Assembly (NCBI GenBank): GCA_015486815.1
Contig: WFQY01000423.1
Span: 1 to 9,243, forward strand
Direction of reading: 5' to 3'
DNA from: Phycisphaerae bacterium
Lineage (GTDB): Bacteria > Planctomycetota > Phycisphaerae > JAAYCJ01
Length of the DNA stretch: 9,243 nt
Shown here: positions 1-7,257 of the stretch, in pieces
Numbering within the stretch: the stretch's first letter is position 1
How the letters are laid out: every line of letters starts with the position of its first letter
Program-made: the position numbers and the translations under genes
Notes under the pieces: generated by a model
Told to the model about the DNA's origin: nothing
What the model saw: only the letters and a program-made list of their open reading frames with translations
The model's database searches: none

Positions 1-186
1 CTATTAGATTAGATATTATAATTGTCCTGTATTTACATATTTTGTGAGTTCACCAACAGACATCTTCGATATGCCACACGTCTTATTACTTCGACGATAG
101 ACATCAGACCCAAGCTAACATACGACCTCGCCAATAGCAATCGTTGCATTTATCGACGTTAAACTAAACCTTAATTCTTACATTCC

Positions 187-215
187 ATATTAACACCCCA
201 CCCAAATAATGTCTA
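187..215 (-). promoter_or_regulatory. Candidate sigma70-type promoter directed out of the window
   Basis: On the minus strand TAGACA (5 of 6 matches to TTGACA) and TAATAT (4 of 6 matches to TATAAT) are separated by exactly 17 bases. The expected start of transcription is near 180. It sits after the end of the three-gene operon and points toward position 1, consistent with a new transcription unit whose gene starts beyond the edge. This is a motif match only. Confidence 0.35.
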
Positions 216-225
216 TAAATTTTTC

Positions 226-255
226 AAAAAATCTCCCTTACCTACGGGGGCGTAT
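226..255 (-). terminator. Possible weak terminator after the operon
   Basis: About 70 bp after the last stop codon the minus strand shows a C-run (CCCCC), a short spacer, GGGAG and then six T residues. The pairing is only 3-5 bp with a mismatch, or alternatively a TACG/CGTA stem around the C-run. It has the layout of an intrinsic terminator but a weak stem, so it may be inefficient. Confidence 0.25.
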
Positions 256-326
256 CGTGTTTGTAGATAGAATTTTCCGTGCGTTGAGTAATCCCGTTGG
301 GCTCGCATCGAAACGAGAATCACCCG

Positions 327-1562
327 TCATCCACCAACTGCTTGCATCTGCCAATACGCTCGTAACCATACTGACGTATTCAACCCGCAAACGAATTTAC
401 CGAGTATCTCATATCCTTTGGGCATATCTTTCGAACTCAACGGCTCAAGCCATTTCATATATCCGCTCTGCCCATGCTTCGAAAGTACCTGCCCCGCCAA
501 TTTCAAATATTTCTTATTACCTGTCAATTCGAATACATCAACGAGCGCACCGGCAAGCTGAGACAAAGGCCGACGAATATTGCCACGCCAACGGAGAAAA
601 TTCCAATATCGTGCAGGGGCTTTGTCCCAATGCGGCTTTATCTGTTCACCCTTCTTTTGACCCGAAAGAAACGTAAACAGCCAGCCATAACCATCTTCGT
701 CCATTCCGCCTAACGCACTTTTAACAACCCGCTCAGCGGAGCTCCTCCAACGAGCCCGCTCTTGTGGCACCGTCTTGCACAAACTTCTACTCGCAAAACC
801 AACCAAACACGCAACATTATCCGAAAGCGAATAGCTTGGCAACTTTTCAAGCGGATCCACCCTGCTCATAAAAATATCAAACCAACCTTTATGCTGACGC
901 TTATCAGATAAACTCATCCCCACAGCACTGCAATATAACCCAAACGCAACACTATGCGGCGCACAGCAACCCCATCGACAGATACCAAGCATATAGTTAA
1001 ACGTATAGTTATTCACATCCCAACAATCGGCACAAGCAAGCAAAAATTTATCTATCCATTTGCGTTCAGCCGTTGACGCTAAAATCTCGCGATAAACCTC
1101 CAGCGCATACATTACCCGCTGATATTGATCAACGCTTACCTCACCCGAAAGATGAGCATTCTTTATTCCGCCATAAGGCTTAGGCAGAAAACCCAACATC
1201 GGCTTGACCACCCAACCGCTATACTTCGAGCCCGCAAGAGCAGCGGACTTTAGCGCATTGAACAACTTCTTTGCAAGCTGCTTCGCTCGTTTATCACCCG
1301 TTACCCGATACTTATAAACATTCGCCAACAAAAACTCAGCCGTCGCCATCAAGCTATCTTCATAACCGAAAAATCCCGCCTTCCACAATCTTCTCGGCAC
1401 ATCGACGCTATTAAAACAAACCCTATCGGGAATATCCTTATCGCGAATAGGCTTAAGCCCATCTTCGAGTATCATCGAATAGACCAACCCGTCCTTATCC
1501 ATCATCTTCGAAGCAATCAGCGAATAAATCTTCTCTTCACGCGCCCTCAGCTCATCAACCAT
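327..1562 (-). CDS. Hypothetical protein with alpha/alpha-toroid-like helical repeats, last gene of the operon
   Basis: 411 residues, no signal peptide and no membrane segment, so probably cytoplasmic. I do not recognise the family. It is almost all helical, and helix pairs such as ATAEFLLANVYKYRVTGDKR (73-92) and LVDVFELTGNKKYLKLAGQVL (340-360) have the 'Y/F-x-x-TGD/N-x-x-x-x-x-A' cadence common in (alpha/alpha)6 barrels (GH88/GH105-like hydrolases, polysaccharide lyases, epimerases). GEVSVDQYQRVMYALEVY (140-157) resembles the conserved 'S-x-D-Q/E' helix start in such barrels. The protein has ten Cys, five of them clustered at 177-200 (CADC...CRWGCC), which is unusual for a barrel enzyme. 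No catalytic residues can be assigned. The short gap after the M14 gene and the good ribosome binding site say it is co-transcribed with it, so a role in the same degradation pathway is likely. Confidence 0.82.
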   Translation of the reverse strand: MVDELRAREEKIYSLIASKMMDKDGLVYSMILEDGLKPIRDKDIPDRVCFNSVDVPRRLWKAGFFGYEDSLMATAEFLLANVYKYRVTGDKRAKQLAKKLFNALKSAALAGSKYSGWVVKPMLGFLPKPYGGIKNAHLSGEVSVDQYQRVMYALEVYREILASTAERKWIDKFLLACADCWDVNNYTFNYMLGICRWGCCAPHSVAFGLYCSAVGMSLSDKRQHKGWFDIFMSRVDPLEKLPSYSLSDNVACLVGFASRSLCKTVPQERARWRSSAERVVKSALGGMDEDGYGWLFTFLSGQKKGEQIKPHWDKAPARYWNFLRWRGNIRRPLSQLAGALVDVFELTGNKKYLKLAGQVLSKHGQSGYMKWLEPLSSKDMPKGYEILGKFVCGLNTSVWLRAYWQMQAVGG

Positions 1563-1568
1563 AGTCTG

Positions 1569-1573
1569 CTCCT
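1569..1573 (-). promoter_or_regulatory. Ribosome binding site of the last operon gene
   Basis: AGGAG lies 6 bases upstream of the ATG at 1562, inside the 18-bp gap after the M14 stop codon. It supports this start and operon organisation. Confidence 0.75.
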
Positions 1574-1580
1574 ATAATAG

Positions 1581-3071
1581 CTACACAAAATATTCTATTG
1601 CAAACACACCGATGCCATTCTGAACAAATTCACCCGGCAGGTCAATCTGAAAATAAGACCAATTTCCACCCGACCAGCAATGAGATTCCACCCCGTCAAA
1701 CTCTGATACAGGAATACCATTATAATAAAATTTCGCATCGTTTACCTTAAACGGCAATCTTATCTGCAAGCCAAACGCATTATCAAGCTCAACCCTATCG
1801 ACAGAAGAATCTTTAGGCTTACCATAGCCACCAGTTACAGGCGAATATGCACTTACCGGATAATCCAACTGCTCATTGAACAGTTTTCGTAACTTACGGA
1901 TATTTACCTGCGCACAATTCCTACTCAAAAAATCAAACAAGCTATCTACAAGCAATCGCTTTTCCGGATGCGATGTCGTAAACGCTGAAAATTCAGGCAG
2001 AGTAGTCCAGTAAAAAAGATTCGCCCCTTTAAGCGGATACTGAATCGTACCGTAACAAAAATTTCGTATCTTATCATTCCACAATTCCGCTCGTGAATAT
2101 CTGCGATTTTGTGCGCTTCGACCAGCTGACACTATTCGAGATAATCCTAACGGTGCAATCACATTAACCGGATACCCTTCATACAACGCACCCTGCCAAC
2201 GTTCCGTCCCCAGCTCAAGGGCACGAATCAGTCTAACCGCCCCGGAAAAATCATTCGCAACCTCTATCGTAAACGCTAAAGAGTGAGCCAAACTATACGC
2301 AACGCCAGGCGTATTTACCCAAGGTCCCGTCGAATAAAACTTATGCTCGCAGCCAGCAGGCACATTATTCGCAATCAATCGCTCGTCATCATCTTCACCC
2401 CCGGCATACGCAAACCCGAATTTCTCGCCCTCTTTATTCATCTGTTCTATCAGATATTTATGATACGACCTACTGAATATACTTGCCATCGCAACGCCCG
2501 TATCTTCCTGCACCACCGACTTCTCATAATCACGCCACGTCCCATGCACCGAAATCATAAGCTCCGGAATAAGCTCTTTTATCGCTCCGACAATATATTC
2601 CCCTTCAAGCGTATTACTCCTACCAACAAAATCATACCCCGCATAAACACATTCACTATTCGCAGCGAATGGCGAAAAATGAGTATATCCATCGGGATTA
2701 GCACAAGGAAAAATCACCGTGCGAACCTTCCGCCTTATCTTCGCTACCCGCTCGTTATCTTCGAGCAGCATCTCCATAAGCTTGATTGCCGTTGTCGTCG
2801 GATTACGCTCGCCACCATGCTCGCACGCTGTTATTAACACATTCTGCTTATCATCATCAGCAATACCGAAATCGCTAATTTCACACCTGAAAACGTCCTG
2901 TCCAAGCTGCGACTTTCCCGCGACAACATATCGAAACCTATCGGAAAATTGCTTTTCCCATCGCCCGAATATCTCTGCTATTTCCGCAATCGACGGAAAT
3001 TCCCTTGCATATCCCGTCTTGTCAAAACCATCTTCGAATCTATTCCAGCTATATTTTATACGCGAGTTCAT
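1581..3071 (-). CDS. M14-family zinc carboxypeptidase-like protein, cytoplasmic
   Basis: 496 residues with no signal peptide. The N-terminal part carries the M14 catalytic set: zinc ligands H85 and E88 in ACEHGGE, NPDGY at 125-129 in the substrate-binding segment, a third zinc ligand H176 in LMISVHGTW, and catalytic Glu E270 in AFTIEVAND. All key positions are present, so an active metalloenzyme is expected. Family members remove C-terminal amino acids, trim peptidoglycan or glutamyl peptides, or (succinylglutamate desuccinylase/aspartoacylase branch) deacylate amino acids; the sequence does not decide between these. About residues 300-496 are an extra region ending in a beta-rich piece (KFYYNGIPVSEFDG...SYFQIDLPG), perhaps a beta-sandwich accessory domain. 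The start codon overlaps the TAA of the upstream gene and the next gene follows after 18 bp, so it is the middle cistron of a three-gene operon. Its absence of an export signal contrasts with the secreted upstream partner. The family call is firm; the substrate is unknown. Confidence 0.88.
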   Translation of the reverse strand: MNSRIKYSWNRFEDGFDKTGYAREFPSIAEIAEIFGRWEKQFSDRFRYVVAGKSQLGQDVFRCEISDFGIADDDKQNVLITACEHGGERNPTTTAIKLMEMLLEDNERVAKIRRKVRTVIFPCANPDGYTHFSPFAANSECVYAGYDFVGRSNTLEGEYIVGAIKELIPELMISVHGTWRDYEKSVVQEDTGVAMASIFSRSYHKYLIEQMNKEGEKFGFAYAGGEDDDERLIANNVPAGCEHKFYSTGPWVNTPGVAYSLAHSLAFTIEVANDFSGAVRLIRALELGTERWQGALYEGYPVNVIAPLGLSRIVSAGRSAQNRRYSRAELWNDKIRNFCYGTIQYPLKGANLFYWTTLPEFSAFTTSHPEKRLLVDSLFDFLSRNCAQVNIRKLRKLFNEQLDYPVSAYSPVTGGYGKPKDSSVDRVELDNAFGLQIRLPFKVNDAKFYYNGIPVSEFDGVESHCWSGGNWSYFQIDLPGEFVQNGIGVFAIEYFV

Positions 3072-6000
3072 TATTTCTTTTCCTTAACCAATATCGCACC
3101 GAAACCTTTCGGCTCGATATCCACCGAAATCACTTCCATACCATTAACCGTTTCGGGAATAAGTTTCCTGTTATTCCACAAATCAAAATATTTTCTGCCA
3201 GCTGACACTTTCAACACCTTCGTATTACCACCGATAAAGCTATCATTATAAAGCGTATATATCGTCAAACCGTCAGCTGTAAATCTATTCGCAAATATCC
3301 AAGGCTGTAACGTTGGCACCAACGGCTCGATATCATCCGACGTAAACACCCGCCAATATTTATGCTCAATCCCATATATCTTTTTTATAAACTCTCTGCC
3401 AGCTGTATCCCATTGCGACGGCACACACGCAACGAAATATCCCATTCCCTGAAAGAAATTAAATCCATAGCCCCAATGAAATCCGTCTCGCACACCCTGC
3501 TGAAACGTATGATGAGGCATAAATTTTATATACGGATAGAAAAATCGCTGAAACTCGATACGCCCGGGCATCGACGATTCATTGCCAAACCGCACAGCTG
3601 ACGGAATACAAGCGTCGAAATCTTCGAGTGCATAATCCGCCATCGCACCTTCGAGATAAAGTTTCACATCTCTGCCTGCGTATTTATGCAAATCGTGCAA
3701 AAGTTCAATATCGCGAACCATCGCCCCTGGCTGATGGCCATGAGTTACCCCCCAACATTCTTCACCATCGCCACATTGATCGAGATAGAGCAAATCAGCC
3801 CCCGTCTGTTTTATCCCTCGTGCACAAACCTCCGCCAAATACTTCCGCCAAACTTCCGTATCACTGCACGGCATATACGTCCCGCAATTTCTCCGCCAAG
3901 ATCCTTTGTCCGTTACTACCAAACTCCTCGTACCTGCTATCGTATTCCACTGATTCTGATATTCATAACACAACTTCGTTGCGATAAACAACCCTACCCA
4001 CGAACCCATCTTATGAGCAATATCAACAGCTTTGCGAAACATCGCTACATTCTTATAAGGCGTATATCTTTCATAATCGCCACATTGGTCATCCCAGCTA
4101 CGCCAACACATCCAATCATAAACATCGATAATATCAACCCCACCGGCAAACTTGCGAAATTCATCTATCAACTCGTCCAACCGCAACAAACCCGTCTTAT
4201 CGCCTATATGTAAAAAAGGCCCGCCAGGCGGAAAACTCAACATATGATAATGATCGAGCAGAAAACATTTTCTGAACCAATCTTCAACCTTCGGGCTCTT
4301 AAACCAACTATCACGCCAAGAAATATACTCATCGCAAATTCCACGCCAACCCCTATCCGTCAATCCTATCAAAACCGGATAAATTTCCGCTTTACCTTTC
4401 GGATAACAAAATATCGTCACAGTCTTAGCTGCGAGCTTTGCTTTACCTGCACCTTTTTGCAAAATTGCTATCCGATTATAAATCGGAGCAGCTCGCGATG
4501 TATGATGAAAATATAACGACTTACCACTATTGCGCTCGAAAATACCGTAAATCCTATTGCGCAAATATCCCCCTATCTGAACATTCAACGAAACATCTTT
4601 TCCCGTCAACGCTCCGCCTACCGAAGCTGGCATAAACGCCCACAATTCGTTTCCGCTTACCGCCCCGCTTACTATCGGCAATTCGATATTGAACAATTTT
4701 TCATCATCTTCCGATAGATTATAAATTTTGCCCGCAACCTCAAGACCCCTCACGTCCGCTGTCAAGATCAGCTTTATTCTCGCACAATCAATATTGCCTT
4801 CAATCTGCAGATATTCCCTACCCGCTTTATCAATACTCTTAAGAACGCTATCCACTTTCATATCAAGCGAGCTATAATTTTCCTCCCCGCTTTTTATCCA
4901 CTTCCCTATTTCCTGCCACTTATTATACTTTTCAGGCGTATTGTTAAGCTTCGATTTCAATATCGCCAACCGCCCACTTTGAATTTCCAACCGAAATAGC
5001 TCATCCGATAACTTAAACCCAGCAGGCAAATATGCACTTTCGATATTCTTCCATCTCACCCCATCGCTCAAATCGATAACAAACTTACCTGTTCCCGTCT
5101 CGATAATCGCTTGTTTGTTCACATCGTAAACAGCAACCTCTCTGTCATTAGAATCGACAATCCGAATATCATCACCGACTTTCAGCTTCCGCATACTCCG
5201 CCAGACTTGTCTATTCTTCTGTCCTATATGTACCGATATTACATACCCGCCAGGCGGTATTAGATTATTCCCTTCTTCCACAACCCGCACAATCTTATCG
5301 TTCAGCACGATAACTTCGATGCCATATCTGTTCGTCCGCGTCTTAGGACCACGATAAAATCTATTCGTATATATTATCGTCTGATTGCCGCCCCTCTCAA
5401 CATCAACCCCCGAAACTGCAAATGTCCCGTACCGCGTTTTTAGAAAATATTTCCCGCCATTCGTTATCGCTCTGCTTTTACGAATATCTTTAAGCACGAT
5501 GCCGACTTTTTTATCGTTTGATATTCGCTTTGCTTTTCCGTAATACGGAAAATCCTTCCATACGCTCGCTTTTGTAATAATTTCATCTTTCCATATACCT
5601 TTTCCTTTATTGACCGCCGCTGATACCAAATAAAATCTTCCATGCTCCATATTATTGACAATTCGGAATGCTTTAAGCTTTTTATTTTGCATCGGCAGCA
5701 CATAAACGCCAGGCCCAAACGTAACCCGAAATCCCATACCGGGCTTATATGGAAAAACCTTCTCCGACGCTCCGTCTTCATAACGCAATTCCACATACAT
5801 ATCAGCAGGACTGCTTATCTGCCACTGCGAAAAACTCGTACCAAGCTGATACGGATGAGGCACCGAAAGCGGCAGCCGCGACAGCATAAGCAAATATAAT
5901 TCATTCCCTTTTACCCCGACATCTATCCAATCGCCCTGCCTTATAGGCGTACCACACTCTACAACCCGCTTAGGCTCTGTTCCGAAAATATCTTTCAATC

Positions 6001-7162
6001 GCCCCACAATACCAAGCTTAGCCAATCGTACTCTCTCAAGAGCAAATCCGATAGGCAATTTCGCATAACGATTAACATCAACTTTGACTACATTCTGAGC
6101 CTTACTCAACCCATCAGTAAGTTTCGATGAAAGAAAATCCCTAAGACTAACTTTATCCTTCGGTAAAAACATGATAGGCTTCATCTCGACTATCGCAGGT
6201 TTAATGCTTCCCGGTATCACCTGAACCGCACAAACCTTACACTTACCTTTTCCCGAATACGGAATAAGATAATCGTGCCACCGCCCGTCCGCTATCACAT
6301 CTTTCTGCAACATAAGATTAACAATTCCGCTCGATGCGGTAGGTGTAAAGATAAGAAAATAATCCGTATTCGCTGTTATACTATTACATCGCATCCTTAC
6401 CTTAGCCCAGCTATATCCGGACAAATCGATAATATCCCGCTTCCAACGATTAGCGAATTTCATATTATATCCCGCACCCCAACATTTAAGCAGCAAATTA
6501 CCGTTTTTCATTACCTGCAACGTATAATGCTCCATCCTCGCCGACCACGTAGGCCTGCCACGCCAACCCTCGCCACCACCGAAGTTTATCATCTTGACGT
6601 TGGAATTCTGCTCAGCACCAGCTGACTTTCTCAACGGCACATCGACAATCGCTATTCCCTTTGGCTTATCCGTCTGAAAATATATATCCTTTATCTGCGC
6701 CCAACAGAGTTTATGCTCTTTGCTTATCAGCTGAACCATAAACGTCTCTAAAAATTCCGCCTCTATACCCCTCAGGTCTAAACAAATTTTGTGAACCTTC
6801 CCATCCGCAATTATACCTTTACTGCTGAAATATCCCTTCGCTCCTGCAAAATAAAACGACATCGCCTTATCGTTGGTCTTATACTCGACAATCATAAACG
6901 GATAGCGCTGTACATCGGGATCATACAAAAAACATACTTGAAACTTCATCGGCAGATTTGCGCCCTGACAGAACAACTTTTCGGGCTTGACGGTTTTATC
7001 TACCCCGAACTTATCCCAGCTATAGCTATTAACAAACCCCTCTACCGAACGCTTGATATATTTCGGCATCTCATACCAAGGTCCTAATTTCGGCTCGAAC
7101 CGCTCTGCAAATGAAATTTCCGATAGTAAAACAACCAAGACAAGAACGTAGGTTTTCCACAT
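3071..7162 (-). CDS. Large secreted glycoside hydrolase-like protein (C-terminal DUF6259/GH-D-like TIM barrel, two N-terminal beta-modules)
   Basis: 1363 residues from the start at 7162. Residues 1-19 (MWKTYVLVLVVLLSEISFA) are a signal peptide. Two N-terminal modules, about 20-175 and 185-325, look like carbohydrate-binding jelly rolls and share a central motif (IIADGKVH at 117-124, VIADGRWH at 289-296). Residues about 330-940 are beta-rich with no motif I can name. From about 945 the sequence becomes barrel-like: GWRGI...YISWRDSW (D951), FLLDHYH (D970), IIDVYDWMCW (D1016), GLFIATKL, then ADLLYLDQCGDGEECWG (D1128) and KLYLEGAMADY (E1171). D1128, at the end of a likely beta4 strand, is in the nucleophile position used by clan GH-D-type glycosidases; the acid/base is not certain, with E1171 a candidate. 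Residues about 1275-1363 form a C-terminal beta-domain typical after such barrels. The stop overlaps the next gene's start. The DUF6259-like family assignment is recalled from motifs and not confirmed; glycosidase activity is inferred and the substrate is unknown. Confidence 0.82.
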   Translation of the reverse strand: MWKTYVLVLVVLLSEISFAERFEPKLGPWYEMPKYIKRSVEGFVNSYSWDKFGVDKTVKPEKLFCQGANLPMKFQVCFLYDPDVQRYPFMIVEYKTNDKAMSFYFAGAKGYFSSKGIIADGKVHKICLDLRGIEAEFLETFMVQLISKEHKLCWAQIKDIYFQTDKPKGIAIVDVPLRKSAGAEQNSNVKMINFGGGEGWRGRPTWSARMEHYTLQVMKNGNLLLKCWGAGYNMKFANRWKRDIIDLSGYSWAKVRMRCNSITANTDYFLIFTPTASSGIVNLMLQKDVIADGRWHDYLIPYSGKGKCKVCAVQVIPGSIKPAIVEMKPIMFLPKDKVSLRDFLSSKLTDGLSKAQNVVKVDVNRYAKLPIGFALERVRLAKLGIVGRLKDIFGTEPKRVVECGTPIRQGDWIDVGVKGNELYLLMLSRLPLSVPHPYQLGTSFSQWQISSPADMYVELRYEDGASEKVFPYKPGMGFRVTFGPGVYVLPMQNKKLKAFRIVNNMEHGRFYLVSAAVNKGKGIWKDEIITKASVWKDFPYYGKAKRISNDKKVGIVLKDIRKSRAITNGGKYFLKTRYGTFAVSGVDVERGGNQTIIYTNRFYRGPKTRTNRYGIEVIVLNDKIVRVVEEGNNLIPPGGYVISVHIGQKNRQVWRSMRKLKVGDDIRIVDSNDREVAVYDVNKQAIIETGTGKFVIDLSDGVRWKNIESAYLPAGFKLSDELFRLEIQSGRLAILKSKLNNTPEKYNKWQEIGKWIKSGEENYSSLDMKVDSVLKSIDKAGREYLQIEGNIDCARIKLILTADVRGLEVAGKIYNLSEDDEKLFNIELPIVSGAVSGNELWAFMPASVGGALTGKDVSLNVQIGGYLRNRIYGIFERNSGKSLYFHHTSRAAPIYNRIAILQKGAGKAKLAAKTVTIFCYPKGKAEIYPVLIGLTDRGWRGICDEYISWRDSWFKSPKVEDWFRKCFLLDHYHMLSFPPGGPFLHIGDKTGLLRLDELIDEFRKFAGGVDIIDVYDWMCWRSWDDQCGDYERYTPYKNVAMFRKAVDIAHKMGSWVGLFIATKLCYEYQNQWNTIAGTRSLVVTDKGSWRRNCGTYMPCSDTEVWRKYLAEVCARGIKQTGADLLYLDQCGDGEECWGVTHGHQPGAMVRDIELLHDLHKYAGRDVKLYLEGAMADYALEDFDACIPSAVRFGNESSMPGRIEFQRFFYPYIKFMPHHTFQQGVRDGFHWGYGFNFFQGMGYFVACVPSQWDTAGREFIKKIYGIEHKYWRVFTSDDIEPLVPTLQPWIFANRFTADGLTIYTLYNDSFIGGNTKVLKVSAGRKYFDLWNNRKLIPETVNGMEVISVDIEPKGFGAILVKEKK
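3081..3085 (-). promoter_or_regulatory. Ribosome binding site of the M14 gene inside the end of the upstream gene
   Basis: AAGGA lies 9 bases before the ATG at 3071, within the last codons of the large secreted protein gene. Together with the TAATG stop/start overlap at 3069-3073 it indicates translational coupling of the two genes. Confidence 0.7.
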
Positions 7163-7170
7163 ACGATTAG

Positions 7171-7177
7171 CCTCCGC
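7171..7177 (-). promoter_or_regulatory. Ribosome binding site deciding the start of the large secreted protein
   Basis: GCGGAGG on the minus strand lies 8 bases before the ATG at 7162. An in-frame ATG at 7204 would add 14 residues (MLICTDICEAEANR) ahead of the signal peptide and lies within the terminator T-tract/repeat zone, with no Shine-Dalgarno. The start at 7162 is therefore preferred. Confidence 0.82.
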
Positions 7178-7180
7178 TTC

Positions 7181-7210
7181 GCATATATCCGTACATATAA
7201 GCACATATAA
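7181..7210 (-). repeat. Three contiguous 10-bp direct repeats upstream of the large secreted protein gene
   Basis: Read on the minus strand the three consecutive decamers are TTATATGTGC, TTATATGTAC and GGATATATGC. The first two match at 9 of 10 positions and the third matches the first at 7 of 10. The first copy overlaps the terminator T-tract by two bases and the third ends just before the GAAGCGGAGG that contains the Shine-Dalgarno. A 10-bp period would place copies on the same face of the helix. They could be an activator or repressor site, or AT-rich -10-like promoter material (TTATAT); no recognisable -35 box accompanies them. Confidence 0.55.
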
Positions 7211-7244
7211 AAAATCAGCCAGGCGCTATGAACACCTGGCTGAT
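7209..7244 (-). terminator. Rho-independent terminator after the PEP-CTERM gene
   Basis: On the minus strand ATCAGCCAGG pairs perfectly with CCTGGCTGAT. The 11-base loop may be shortened by an extra G-C and G-U pair, and the stem is followed at once by six T residues. The stem begins 14 bp after the PEP-CTERM stop codon. It separates that gene from the large glycosidase-like gene. On the plus strand only a short A-rich upstream tract is present, so it works as a minus-strand terminator. Confidence 0.93.
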
Positions 7245-7257
7245 ATTCCGCTACGCT

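Larger units (their letters stand above)
1..326. other. Intergenic stretch without a convincing gene
   Basis: After the TGA of the last operon gene no frame on either strand shows a ribosome binding site with a plausible coding stretch. On the minus strand the longest noticeable piece, 149 to 33, would be a 38-residue peptide lacking a Shine-Dalgarno. Composition is more A/T-rich than in the genes, especially in the first 50 bases. The possible weak terminator and outward promoter listed separately are the only signals I can point to. Confidence 0.6.

Noticed and set aside
33..149. 38-residue minus-strand frame containing MSIVEVIRRVAY, vaguely like the start of a LacI-type DNA-binding domain
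   Set aside because: The helix-turn-helix pattern does not continue, the frame closes quickly, and no ribosome binding site precedes it. It would need a frameshift to look like a regulator.
209..676. Plus-strand open frame of 155 codons
   Set aside because: It lies mostly antisense to the toroid-like gene, lacks a ribosome binding site and recognisable motif, and its composition reflects the complementary strand.
3686..4213. Plus-strand open frame of 175 codons (and similar ones at 2283-2837, 7228-7716, 8605-9138)
   Set aside because: Each is antisense to a well-supported minus-strand gene with recognisable motifs and shows low-complexity, Pro/Arg/Ile/Thr-rich translations typical of shadow frames.
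5464..5796. Minus-strand 110-codon frame inside the giant gene
   Set aside because: It overlaps the giant gene in another frame on the same strand, within a continuous beta-rich coding region, with no independent start signal.
7163..7204. Upstream ATG at 7204 as start of the giant protein
   Set aside because: It would put 14 extra, partly acidic residues before the signal peptide and lies at the terminator T-tract; the ATG at 7162 has GGAGG at 8 bases.
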